Source: Lysinibacillus odysseyi 34hs-1 = NBRC 100172 | GTDB lineage: Bacteria > Bacillota > Bacilli > Bacillales_A > Planococcaceae | Assembly: GCF_001591965.1 (NCBI RefSeq) | Contig: NZ_BCVX01000020.1 | Location: forward strand, 1-33,523 | Length of the DNA: 33,523 nt | Direction of reading: 5' to 3' | In this document: positions 9,249 to 17,308 of the stretch, piece by piece | Layout: each line of letters starts with the position of its first letter | Numbering within the stretch: the first letter of the stretch is position 1 | Translations under genes and position numbers: made by a program | Notes under the pieces: generated by a model | Databases searched by the model: none | The model's input: the letters and a program-made list of their open reading frames with translations, nothing else | What the model was told of the DNA's origin: nothing

Positions 9249-10547
9249 CTAATCATCTAATAAAAATGCAGTATCCCAAATAGGTAGACTCTCTTCTTCA
9301 AAGGCCAGCAGAGTAAGGAGAACCCCTGATACACCTTGTAATAACCCAATCGAGTTTAGTTTTAATAATGAATTATCTTTAGCTTCAATATCGTAAAATC
9401 CGAATGGGTTCTTCTCGCTAAAAAACTCCTTTGTTTTTTCTTTTAATCTTATGGATTCTTCATAAAACTCTTTTATGTTAGTTTTTTCAAAAAACCTTTT
9501 ATAAAGATATGCTATACCAGCATATCCATGGCAAAAAGAAGGTGAAAACACTTGTTGTTCATTGCCTATTAGGTCCTTCATTGCTTTTTTAGCTATTTCA
9601 GCAAGCTCATTATCATTAAGCGCTTCTGCAGCTGTTAATAAAGAAAATGCAGTTCCTGGAGTCCCATAGCACCAAGCTGAACGTGTTGGTAAATCGAGCA
9701 GAGCATTTGAATTTATATAGTATTCTACGTCTATCATCCCGGCCCAATTATTATCGTTGTGATTTTTGAGTTTTATTAAATCTTCGGTGATTCTTTTTAT
9801 TGCATCTCTGTGGCCATCTACAGTGATTCCTCTTTTATAAGCCTTACTCAGGATAACTAAAGGGCCAGAAATACCATGTGATAATCCAACATTCAATATT
9901 CCATTTCTATAGCTATTTTTCTCGCTATCCGAAAATAAAAATTCATTTTGTATATGCCATTTAGGAATATTACAACCTAAAAATTCTTTATAGTCAGATA
10001 GCGAAACGAAATAGGTTAAAATTCTCTTTAAATATTCCTCACTCATTACATCGTTATTTATCGTAAAAAGATAATTTGCGATGCCTGCTAATCCTTCAAT
10101 GGCATCATAGTCAAACATATGATAGTTTGTCTTATTTTTTAAATTCAATAAGACCTCATCTAATTGTTGATACAAAAAAGTATCTAATGATTTTTGCAAC
10201 TTAGAATAATAAGCCCCTTCCATGCTAGCTATCCTTACTGCTAAAGCAATGCCTGCCGTTCCTGAAAAGAGAGAAGAACCATATATTCCTTCTTCCCTAA
10301 TTAAAGTAACCATTTGCTGAATATACTTATGAGAATATTCTATCCAGCCATTATTTTTATCCGTTATTTCTAAGTTAGTAAATAGAATACTTAAAGCTGG
10401 ATAGCCATGACTAAGCGTTAATGGAAAAAGAGTTTGGACAATAGGGCCAGCATTCTGATATTCAATTTCATTCTTTTTTGACTCAGTTTCTATATAGGAT
10501 ATATCAGCTAACCGTAAAGCTATATCTCGTATATTGAGGTCTCTCAT
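9249..10547 (-). CDS. lanC: Lantibiotic cyclase LanC
   Basis: A 432-aa LanC-like cyclase that adds Cys thiols to dehydrated residues to form (methyl)lanthionine rings. The zinc ligands are visible as Cys in SAWCYGTPGT and the Cys-His pair in SFCHGYAG. The repeated Gly-rich helical-hairpin motifs of the alpha-toroid are present (LFSGTAGIALA, GLAGIANYL, GLSHGISGPL, GLLQGVSGVLL). Length matches NisC/SpaC. It lies 32 bases after lanT and 24 bases before lanB, consistent with one transcript. Confidence 0.95.
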   Translation of the reverse strand: MRDLNIRDIALRLADISYIETESKKNEIEYQNAGPIVQTLFPLTLSHGYPALSILFTNLEITDKNNGWIEYSHKYIQQMVTLIREEGIYGSSLFSGTAGIALAVRIASMEGAYYSKLQKSLDTFLYQQLDEVLLNLKNKTNYHMFDYDAIEGLAGIANYLFTINNDVMSEEYLKRILTYFVSLSDYKEFLGCNIPKWHIQNEFLFSDSEKNSYRNGILNVGLSHGISGPLVILSKAYKRGITVDGHRDAIKRITEDLIKLKNHNDNNWAGMIDVEYYINSNALLDLPTRSAWCYGTPGTAFSLLTAAEALNDNELAEIAKKAMKDLIGNEQQVFSPSFCHGYAGIAYLYKRFFEKTNIKEFYEESIRLKEKTKEFFSEKNPFGFYDIEAKDNSLLKLNSIGLLQGVSGVLLTLLAFEEESLPIWDTAFLLDD

Positions 10548-10579
10548 AATTCACCACATCTTTCTTTTGCAATAATTTA

Positions 10580-12385
10580 TTATTGAATTTGAACTAAATT
10601 CTTTGCTGAACTATCAATTTGATCTTTCTCGTATAAATTACGATATACTTCACAACTCTTTATTAAATCTGAATGACTTCCAATTCCTTCAATTACGCCA
10701 TTATTAATAACTAAAATTTTGTCGGATTTTTTCGCCATAGAAACTTTATGAGTGATAAAAATGCTAATTTCCTTAGTGGCTAATTTGAAGAAACTTTCAA
10801 ATACATTCTTTTCAGAAATGGCATCTAATGCTGAGCTAGGTTCATCTAATAAGAATAGTGACGCCTCTCTATAATAAGCTCTTGCAATTGCAACCTTTTG
10901 CCACTGTCCTCCTGATAACTGCGTTCCCTCATCAAACCAATTACCTAACTGGGAGTCTAATTCATATCCCCCTGTATTATTTTTTAAAAAGGTAGCATCG
11001 GCGAGCTCTAAAGTTTCATTTATTCTTAATGAATTGTTCATATTGGAAACATCCCCTAAAGAAACATTGTCCCCAAGGGTAAATTCATATTTTAAATAAT
11101 CTTGAAAAAGTACAGAAATACATTTTCTATAACTTTCTTTATCGATCTTTTTAAGGTCTACTCCGTTAATTAATATTTCACCAATATAATTAGTGTACAG
11201 CCCACAAATTAATTTAAGAATGGTACTTTTACCAGATCCATTTATTCCAATGATCGCAAGTAATTCACCTTTTTTAATGTGAAAAGATATATTTTTTAAA
11301 GTGTTTTTATTTCCATCATAACTAAAGGAAACATTTCTAAATTCAATTTCATTAATTGAATTTATTTCAATGGCACTACCTCTTTCATCTTCTATCTCTA
11401 AACTTAAAAATTCATCTAATAGTTGCATATAGAGATTACTCTCATACAGCTGATAGATATTATTTATTAATAATTGGCTGTTAGATTGAACCATACTAAT
11501 AGATCTAATATAGGTCGCTACATTTCCAATTAATAATTTACCTGTGAATGCACTAATTACAGCAATGAAAACAACGATACCTAAACATATATCTTGAATT
11601 ATATTGAATACAAAACTATATATCATTTTCTTTTTGTTTATATTATTATCTTGATCTCTGAATCGAGCTTTTAAGATACCAAATCGTTTTAAAAAGTAAT
11701 TTTTCAATCCGTACATTCGTATCTCTTTAAAAGAAAAGTCATGCGTCATCAAATAACTGATATACCAAGCCTCTCTTTCAGAATTACTTCTTTCAAAATG
11801 TATTTTAAAGTTCTCTTGTGCAATCTTTAAATAATAATATAAAGACAAGAAAGGAAGTAATAAGAGGATCACAATTAAGTATGGTTTCCATAACAACAAA
11901 ATTATGGAGGATAATATTATAGTGACAAAGGCCGAAATAATACCCAGTAAAGCTTGAAAGGTTTGAAAAGGCCTATATGCAACTTCGTTTTCAAGTCGCG
12001 TAAGTTTATTATATATATCTGAATCTTCAAATTCTCTCATAGAAAGTGAGCTGCTTTTTTCAATTATTAAATAGTTTATTTTATATTCAAGTTGAAGTCT
12101 CAACTTACCATTCAAGTAAGAAGATATATTTGTCAGAAAGTCAGAAAATAAATTAAACAACAAATAAATCAATAAAATAATACTTACTTCTTTTAAACCA
12201 GTTTCCTTTAATTCAATAGCATTTAATAGTTGTTGAAATAATAAAACAGAAATAATCGATGCCAAAGCAGTTCCAATTGTAAGGAATATAACATAAAAGA
12301 AGTTCTTTCCAGTAATATTAAAAATCAGACTAATTGTTTTCTTAAGAAGAACTAAATTTCCCTTTAGACTTTTCATGATTATCAT
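10580..12385 (-). CDS. lanT: Lantibiotic exporter LanT (ABC transporter)
   Basis: A 601-aa half-transporter with about six membrane helices in the first 310 residues, followed by a nucleotide-binding domain: Walker A GINGSGKST, signature LSGGQWQK, Walker B LFLLDEPSSALD and H-loop FITHK. It has no N-terminal C39 peptidase domain, as expected for class I LanT, so it exports but does not cleave the leader. ATG 12385 or ATG 12376 (MKSLKGN) could be the start, and the ribosome site is weak for both. It is separated from lanA by a hairpin at 12471-12499, so its expression may depend on read-through. Confidence 0.93.
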   Translation of the reverse strand: MIIMKSLKGNLVLLKKTISLIFNITGKNFFYVIFLTIGTALASIISVLLFQQLLNAIELKETGLKEVSIILLIYLLFNLFSDFLTNISSYLNGKLRLQLEYKINYLIIEKSSSLSMREFEDSDIYNKLTRLENEVAYRPFQTFQALLGIISAFVTIILSSIILLLWKPYLIVILLLLPFLSLYYYLKIAQENFKIHFERSNSEREAWYISYLMTHDFSFKEIRMYGLKNYFLKRFGILKARFRDQDNNINKKKMIYSFVFNIIQDICLGIVVFIAVISAFTGKLLIGNVATYIRSISMVQSNSQLLINNIYQLYESNLYMQLLDEFLSLEIEDERGSAIEINSINEIEFRNVSFSYDGNKNTLKNISFHIKKGELLAIIGINGSGKSTILKLICGLYTNYIGEILINGVDLKKIDKESYRKCISVLFQDYLKYEFTLGDNVSLGDVSNMNNSLRINETLELADATFLKNNTGGYELDSQLGNWFDEGTQLSGGQWQKVAIARAYYREASLFLLDEPSSALDAISEKNVFESFFKLATKEISIFITHKVSMAKKSDKILVINNGVIEGIGSHSDLIKSCEVYRNLYEKDQIDSSAKNLVQIQ

Positions 12386-12463
12386 TCCAATTTTTTGTAT
12401 TGTGGTCTTTAAGTAAAATATTAAAAAATATATGCTTCTTTGTTAAATCTATTAACTTGCTAA

Positions 12464-12499
12464 GAAAAAGGACTTTAGTGCTTTTTCAGCACTAAAGTC
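12464..12499 (-). terminator. Terminator or attenuator between lanA and lanT
   Basis: A perfect 11-bp stem GACTTTAGTGC / GCACTAAAGTC (12471-12481 and 12489-12499) with a 7-base loop is followed on the minus strand by CTTTTTCTT. Such hairpins in lantibiotic operons keep precursor mRNA in excess over modification-enzyme mRNA. Confidence 0.8.
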
Positions 12500-12525
12500 T
12501 TAACTCTTATAAAAATTGATTTAAG

Positions 12526-12667
12526 TTACTTATTTCGCAGTTGTAGTAAAGCAAACCCATTTCCAGCAAGAACCCGGAGTACACATATATCTACTTCCAA
12601 CCATTGGTTCTACTTGATTATCATTTGCCTCTTTTAAATTTAAATCAAAATCATCAAATTTTGGCAT
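12526..12667 (-). repeat. 142-bp perfect direct repeat, unit 1 (lanA copy 1)
   Basis: Bases 12526-12667 are identical to 12806-12947. Identity starts 4 bases past the stop codon and ends exactly at the ATG, so the duplicated block is essentially the coding sequence without its ribosome site. Confidence 0.95.
12530..12667 (-). CDS. lanA: Streptin-like lantibiotic precursor, copy 1
   Basis: A 45-aa precursor too short for the usual ORF cut-off. It has a leader of about 22 residues with the class I motif FDLNL (DFDLNLKEA), then a core beginning VGSRYMCTPGSC and ending CFTTTAK. The core has three Cys (core positions 7, 12 and 17) and Ser/Thr at 3, 8, 11 and 19-21. It is near-identical to streptin of Streptococcus pyogenes as I recall that peptide, differing at core positions 6 (Met for Leu), 15 (Trp for Leu) and 22 (Ala for Val). 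S3...C7-T-P-G matches the nisin/epidermin lipid II-binding end. The SD AAGGGGGAAG precedes ATG. The coding sequence is identical to copy 2. Confidence 0.96.
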   Translation of the reverse strand: MPKFDDFDLNLKEANDNQVEPMVGSRYMCTPGSCWKWVCFTTTAK

Positions 12668-12805
12668 ATAACTTCCCCCTTATTCGCTATTTTTTAACAT
12701 TATAAATTACAGCAAATCCTCAACTCATATTTTTCATAATAAAAATTTTAAATTGAATAGTATAAATATAATAATGAAATTTACTTTATAAGCAAAATAT
12801 CAAAA

Positions 12806-12947
12806 TTACTTATTTCGCAGTTGTAGTAAAGCAAACCCATTTCCAGCAAGAACCCGGAGTACACATATATCTACTTCCAACCATTGGTTCTACTTGATTA
12901 TCATTTGCCTCTTTTAAATTTAAATCAAAATCATCAAATTTTGGCAT
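12806..12947 (-). repeat. 142-bp perfect direct repeat, unit 2 (lanA copy 2)
   Basis: Partner of 12526-12667 at a spacing of exactly 280 bp. The sequence between units (12668-12805) is AT-rich and not duplicated. Confidence 0.95.
12810..12947 (-). CDS. lanA: Streptin-like lantibiotic precursor, copy 2
   Basis: Exactly the same 45-aa product and the same 138 bases as copy 1, 280 bp upstream in transcription order. The flanks differ: here the ribosome site is GAGGAGGG, and a candidate regulated promoter with two AAGGCT repeats lies upstream. The identity, including silent positions, points to a recent duplication or continuing gene conversion. As the promoter-proximal copy it is probably the main expressed precursor. 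The cluster has no LanP, so the leader (ending about VEPM before VGSRY) would have to be removed by a host protease. Confidence 0.96.
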   Translation of the reverse strand: MPKFDDFDLNLKEANDNQVEPMVGSRYMCTPGSCWKWVCFTTTAK

Positions 12948-13004
12948 CAGCTATCCCTCCTCTTTGAAATTTAAGCAAAATATTAATTTACAATTTTTTA
13001 TCAG

Positions 13005-13026
13005 AGCCTTATATGAGTTAAGCCTT
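13005..13026 (-). promoter_or_regulatory. Candidate LanR operator upstream of lanA
   Basis: On the minus strand the hexamer AAGGCT occurs twice, at 13026-13021 and 13010-13005, with 16-bp start-to-start spacing. AT-rich -10-like sequence (TTAATATT) follows about 20 bases on. Paired short direct repeats in the -35 zone are how NisR-type regulators bind. The spacing differs from the nisin case, so this is a suggestion only. Confidence 0.35.
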
Positions 13027-13247
13027 GCAATTTCAATATATTTGAAAAAAATCAAGAAACTATCAACTTTATAAAAAAAATAAAGTTTTTTACATTTTTA
13101 TAAATTATTACAAGTTATATATCATTTTATAACTTATAATCATTGCTACCTTACTTGCTCCAAAGTGGTGCAAATAAAGGTTTTTCAATACTAGAAATCA
13201 CCTAAAGTTCATTATCCCTAATAAAAGTCATTTTTAAAAAAAGCCAC

Positions 13248-13315
13248 CCTGTATGTTAAACCACTTACACAAGCAAGACTATGCCTCAATTACCTTCACT
13301 GGTTTAACATACAGG
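13248..13315. repeat. Perfect 16-bp inverted repeat, res-like site
   Basis: CCTGTATGTTAAACCA at 13248-13263 is repeated in perfect inverted form at 13300-13315, with 36 bp between. It ends 72 bp before a resolvase start codon, the place where res/recombination sites of serine resolvases lie. No T-run follows, so a terminator is unlikely. Confidence 0.6.
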
Positions 13316-13387
13316 TGCAATTCTAGCCAATCCGAGGGGTGAAGGCCCCTTTGTAATATAGATTTTTAATATTAAGTAGGTAAGACA

Positions 13388-13513
13388 ATGACCTCCTATA
13401 TTTATGGTTATGCACGTGTAAGTACAAGGCAGCAAGAATTAAATCGAGGACTTGCTAAAACAATACAATTGCCACGAAATGTAATCGGTAATAATATCCA
13501 TAAAGAAAGCTGA
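13388..13513 (+). pseudogene. Truncated serine resolvase, N-terminal fragment
   Basis: ATG 13388 opens a 41-aa frame with YGYARVSTRQQELNRGL, the N-terminal catalytic-serine motif of resolvases. It then stops at 13511-13513, just before the left end of the IS3-like element. The rest of the catalytic domain and the DNA-binding domain are missing. A decayed recombinase C-terminal part lies beyond the IS but on the opposite strand, so a simple interruption of one gene does not explain both pieces. Confidence 0.75.
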
Positions 13514-13594
13514 TTGTCCGGGTGTTGCACTTCAAAAGTTAGGATAAAAACTAACTTTTTGGGAGTATTTTTATATGGTGAATATAGTTAAGAA

Positions 13595-13835
13595 TTTAAA
13601 CTGAAAGTGGTTCAGGGATATCTAGAAGGGCCACTAGGCTGTGTATTGTTAGCCAAAAAGGATAGTATTGCAACGTTCTGTCAAATTGTAAGCTGGGCAC
13701 GTGCCTATAAAAAGTTTGGAATGGAAGGCAAAAACAAAGGACGGCCTCCTATGTCTAAAAATCAAAAAGCGAAACCAGTCAAACAAAAAAAGGATTCTCC
13801 AGGGAAGAGTAGCTAGAATGTGAAAACGAAATTCT
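13595..13835 (+). pseudogene. IS150-type OrfA (HTH) remnant
   Basis: After a stop near the start, the frame from 13607 reads VVQGYLEGPLGCVLLAKKDS and SWARAYKKFGMEG, the Psq/HTH_29-type DNA-binding repeats of IS150-group OrfA. It then enters a basic linker KNQKAKPVKQKK. An in-frame TGA at about 13599 breaks the start (EFKLKVV would be expected across it). The 69-aa stretch is a fragment, not a stand-alone gene. Confidence 0.8.
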
Positions 13836-13839
13836 ACAC

Positions 13840-14690
13840 CTGGAGATTGCCTATTAAAAAAAGTTTGACGCTTATCAGGAGAACTCGGATACCTTCCTCG
13901 AAAAGCACAGGCGCCGCCGGTATTCGAGCTCAAAGAAGAAGGGTTCTGTTTAATCGATGCATTGAAGATTGTTGATATGCTAGAGACAACGTATGATTAT
14001 CCTATCCAGCAATCAAAGCAGAAAAATCCAGATAAAAAGTGGAAGGAGCTCATTTCAAGCTCTTTCGAAAAGCACGAAGGGCGCTATGGCTATCACTGGA
14101 TTCATACGCGCAGGGATACGTGATTAATCATAAGAAAGTACAGTGCATTATGAACGAAATGGGTAAAATTCATTCATAAATGGCGCTATAAATACAAGTA
14201 GGGAAAGTAGCAAGAAATCGATTAAATCGACGTTTCCATACACTCTCCACCTTACAAAAACCGGAAACCTATGTGACGGATTTATTTAACTGTGAAATAC
14301 TTGGATTTAGCATATCCAGACGCCCTACACTTGCATTTGCGACGGCCTCTTTGGAACAAGTACTTCTCGTGATCAAATCGCACAGCTATTACCGCACAAC
14401 GATCCATTCAGAGTAGGGCTGGCACTATCAGCACAATTCATGGGTGAAAACATTAAAGCGCCATCAGATTTTCCAAAGTCTGTCTCGAAAGACGACATGG
14501 GGCTGACAATGCGGCTATGGAGAACTTCTTAGGTTTACTGCAACAGGAGATGTATTATGTAGAAGAATTACTATCAAATGAGGAATTGAAGCAGAAAATA
14601 GAAAGGTATATCCATTACTATAATAAAAAAATTAGCCGTTATGAGTCCGGTATAATACCGTACTTATACCAGCCAGTTAGCTATACATAA
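13840..14690 (+). pseudogene. IS150-type OrfB (DDE transposase) remnant
   Basis: Pieces in different frames match OrfB in order. They include EGRYGYHWIHTRRDT, then GYVINHKKVQCIMNEMG near 14120, VGKVARNRLNRRFHTL near 14205, DLFNCEILGFSISRRPTLAF near 14280, the TTIHSE/HYQHNSWVKTLKRHQIF block near 14400, DNAAMENFLGLLQQEMYY near 14510, and YIHYYNKKISRYESGIIPY near 14610. At least four frame changes separate them, so no transposase can be made from it. Confidence 0.8.
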
Positions 14691-14719
14691 CTAAAACTCT
14701 AACTTTTAGGAGTCACTCC

Positions 14720-15010
14720 CTTTACACTTATTTTAGGGCGACCAATTGCTTTAGTATGTTATAATCCCTCTTTCGTTCGTCGGACAATTAAAACTCTTTC
14801 AAACTGACTAAATATCTGATATACAGTCATCATTAACTTTTCTTGTAACGTAGAGGTGTCAAATTTTTCTTTAATGATAAGTAGCTTAATTTAGCTTTTT
14901 TCAAAGTAAGCAGCTAATCCAATTAAATCTTTCGTACTTCTCCGTAATCACGAAAAACTCTCAACCACTACGATATCTTCTGGTCGCAATTCCTCCTTCA
15001 AACGATTTCC
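14720..15010 (-). pseudogene. Decayed serine recombinase, C-terminal part
   Basis: Read on the minus strand from about 15010, one frame gives RLKEELRPEDIVVVESFS, then LRRSTKDLIGLAAYFEKS, IKLLIIKEKFDTSTLQEKLM, VYQIFSQFERVLIVRRTKEG and HTKAIGRPKISVKG. These are the E-helix and arm regions of resolvases. Three in-frame stops interrupt it. The conserved order of blocks makes identification good even though the gene is dead. It ends at the right edge of the decayed IS. Confidence 0.75.
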
Positions 15011-15390
15011 AGGCACAGTTTCACGGTGCAGATGAAGAAATTCGGCCACTTTAATGATTTAATCCACTAGCATTAACAATCGGATGCTAGCTACCCGTCT
15101 TACCAGGAAAGCTTTTATTGATTTATATAGCTTTCATGTATTACGTTATACTTTTATAGTGCTCTCGATATAATCCTTACACATTTAATACAGCCCACCC
15201 TCGAGCATACAACAAAAATTGCAACTTTATATGACTGTAACTGTTAACCTTATTTATCCGCAACATCCCGTGCAGGTAAATCATCCCCCATTACTTGAGA
15301 TCTTGCTAATCTTTCCACAACTCATCGATAAATTATTTATAAAAAATCTACGCATTTTGAAATTTAATAGAAATTAACCAAACAAAACTT
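15011..15390. other. Intergenic decay region
   Basis: No complete gene is seen. On the minus strand a short open stretch reads VERLARSQVMGDDLPARDVADK before a stop at about 15252, possibly the tail of a lost gene. No start or family could be assigned. Confidence 0.4.
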
Positions 15391-15918
15391 TTATTTATTA
15401 AATTCTAGATTTAGGGGCTGGTTTGGTAGTTTATCACGGATACCAATATTCGTCGTCGGTGTTTTTTCATCTACCTCTTTAAAATGAAAACTATCTACCC
15501 ATACTTTTCCTGTATCACCTATTAATAAAATACCAAAACAAATTGATTCACTTTCGCTTGGTACATCTAACACAATTGAATGTCGTCCCCAGTCTGTTGT
15601 CCCATAGATTGATCGGTCTTCCATATTATCAAAATGAATTACATCCCCCAATGTATTATTTACTTGCATCCAAACGCTGCATTTCATAACCTCTTCTGTC
15701 TTTAAAATACAACATAATTCCAGACGTTTCCCTTTATAATTATTAGCCTTGAACTCTTGTAGCATTACCCCAAATTGCTCTTTATCAACAATACCTTTTG
15801 GGTAAAAGCACCCTGAACTATTTCCGGATTGAAATTCTGTATAATCTTTTGTCAATTCATATGTATATGGATTGGAACCGCTTATCCTCCATCCATTCAA
15901 ATATCCAGATTTCCGCAT
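15391..15918 (-). CDS. Jelly-roll-like protein of unknown role (AraC C-terminal-like)
   Basis: A 175-aa soluble protein starting MRKSGYLNGWRISGSNPYTY, with the SD AGGAGG seven bases upstream. Its body (GKRLELCCILKTEEV, SVWMQVNN, DVIHFDNMEDRSIYGTTDW, SIVLDVPSES, ISFG-like ICFGILL, GKVWVDSFHF) resembles a carbohydrate-binding-like beta-sandwich found alone or at the end of some AraC-type regulators in Bacillus/Paenibacillus (recalled, not searched). There is no HTH or signal peptide here, so DNA binding or secretion is not supported. It stands alone, next to decayed recombinases. The ligand is unknown. Confidence 0.7.
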   Translation of the reverse strand: MRKSGYLNGWRISGSNPYTYELTKDYTEFQSGNSSGCFYPKGIVDKEQFGVMLQEFKANNYKGKRLELCCILKTEEVMKCSVWMQVNNTLGDVIHFDNMEDRSIYGTTDWGRHSIVLDVPSESESICFGILLIGDTGKVWVDSFHFKEVDEKTPTTNIGIRDKLPNQPLNLEFNK

Positions 15919-16060
15919 TTACTTTTCCTCCTTAGCATTTATATCTCTGTTCATTTTTCACTCTACTCTCATCGTAACAAATATAATTTATTTATTTTTG
16001 ATATATATTGCTATATTAAAAATCACACTCCTCCTATAACCCCCATGACATAAAAAACTA

Positions 16061-16099
16061 TAGAAATGAATAGAAATAAAATAGAAAAGAATAGAAAAG
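16061..16099. repeat. Four helically phased TAGAAA repeats
   Basis: TAGAAA begins at 16061, 16071, 16082 and 16092, at intervals of 10, 11 and 10 bp, i.e. one turn of DNA. The array ends 27 bases before the GTG start of the MerR-HTH protein. This is a likely cooperative binding site for that protein (operator, iteron or partition site). Confidence 0.65.
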
Positions 16100-16125
16100 T
16101 TTAGCCTAGAATTGAATGAAATGGA

Positions 16126-17049
16126 GTGTGGAAGGATGTGCTAGAAACGAACCCAATGAAAGAAAAAGTAATGGAGATTCTGCAGGGGGATCCTCTTTAT
16201 TCCGTCATATGCGAGACACCACTCGAAGAAACGTTGTACACCGATTCCTACCTGACTGACATCATCGAGAAGAAATTCTACTCCACCCCTGAAGTAGCTG
16301 CCTGGTTTGAAATTACAGACGCACAGCTGCGCTATTATATTAAGCCGTTTGAGCACTATATTTTCGATGATATGGCGGACAACCCAACAACAGCCACTGT
16401 CATTCGCCTGAATATGCCTTCCATTTTAAAGCTCCGGATGATTCTATTACTGAAAGATGAGTACCGGGTAAAAGGGCTGAAGCGACTTCTGGGCATCGAC
16501 GAAAACGGCTATATCGTTAAACAGCCAGCTGCAACTACGGCACTCGCCCCACCGGATGAGCTGGCCAATAAAGTGGAAGTGCTCAGCAATGTCCTGCAGC
16601 AGATGATGCAGACAGGGCTATTCCATATGCAGCAGGATGACGAAAGCGGCGCTATGCAGATCACCATTAACGAGAGCTACTTGGCGCAAAATATTAATCT
16701 CCTTTCAATGGAATCCATCCAGCAGCTCAGCGAAGTTCAGGATAGAACAGAAAAGCTTACAGAAGAAAGCAAAAGCCTCCAAAAGCAAATCACGGAACTG
16801 AAAGAGGAAAACAAGAAGGATATCGCATTCAAAATACGGGAGCGGCAAATTGAAAATGAGGTTGTCTCTACACTACGCACGGAAGCGCTGGAGCAGTTTG
16901 CCGAACAAAAAAAGTCCGGGATTTTCGCAAAACTTTTCCGTTCTGCGCAAGTTGAACTGGAGAAGGAACGCTTTATCAATCAGTATTTGGCCAAACATTT
17001 ATCGAAGCGTTTGGATAAGGCTTTGAGGGAGTATCATGAATCATCCTAA
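16126..17049 (+). CDS. MerR-type HTH plasmid protein with long coiled coil
   Basis: A protein of about 307 aa. Residues ~50-75 (FYSTPEVAAWFEITDAQLRYYIKPF) form a MerR-like helix-turn-helix. Residues ~195-295 are strongly charged heptad sequence (coiled coil), ending in a basic tail (FINQYLAKHLSKRLDKAL). The start is uncertain: GTG 16126 is taken here, while GTG 16138 lies too close to GGAAGG. GC is visibly higher than in the lantibiotic genes, so it has another origin. Proteins of this layout occur on Bacillus plasmids near replication/partition modules, and a role in segregation or replication is inference. The phased TAGAAA array directly upstream suggests autoregulation. Confidence 0.75.
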   Translation: MWKDVLETNPMKEKVMEILQGDPLYSVICETPLEETLYTDSYLTDIIEKKFYSTPEVAAWFEITDAQLRYYIKPFEHYIFDDMADNPTTATVIRLNMPSILKLRMILLLKDEYRVKGLKRLLGIDENGYIVKQPAATTALAPPDELANKVEVLSNVLQQMMQTGLFHMQQDDESGAMQITINESYLAQNINLLSMESIQQLSEVQDRTEKLTEESKSLQKQITELKEENKKDIAFKIRERQIENEVVSTLRTEALEQFAEQKKSGIFAKLFRSAQVELEKERFINQYLAKHLSKRLDKALREYHESS

Positions 17050-17240
17050 TCTCCTCTAATAAAGAGGAGCAAGACTCTTTTAGGGATCCCGTCAGAAAAA
17101 TGCAGAGTTACAATACTAAGAATAATACGACTTTATGCAGCAACAATAATGACACAGCACTCGATAAAACACGTCTCAACTAGTGCCAGCACTGTCTTTC
17201 GTCAAAATGCATAAATCAATATATAATCAAGGTTCATAAG

Positions 17241-17284
17241 CGTCAAATATCGCCTCTAAAAAAATAGACTGGCGCTATTTGACG
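17241..17284. repeat. Inverted repeat downstream of the Replic_Relax gene
   Basis: CGTCAAATAtCGCC (17241-17254) and GGCGcTATTTGACG (17271-17284) pair over 14 positions with one mismatch. No T-run follows on the minus strand, so it may be a protein-binding or recombination site rather than a simple terminator. Confidence 0.55.
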
Positions 17285-17308
17285 TTTACGAATGATACCA
17301 GTAAAAAA

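Larger units (their letters stand above)
13520..14725 (+). mobile_element. Decayed IS3-family (IS150-group) element
   Basis: The boundaries are approximate. Both ends carry inverted AAAAGTTAG motifs (13538-13546 on plus; complement CTAACTTTT at 14699-14707). Between them are recognisable pieces of both IS150-type ORFs, in order, with several frameshifts and stops. No target duplication was identified. The size of about 1.2 kb is normal for the group. Confidence 0.8.

Noticed and set aside
13607-13816. 69-aa ORF as an independent gene
   Set aside because: It is an out-of-start piece of IS150-type OrfA, with matching neighbours in other frames.
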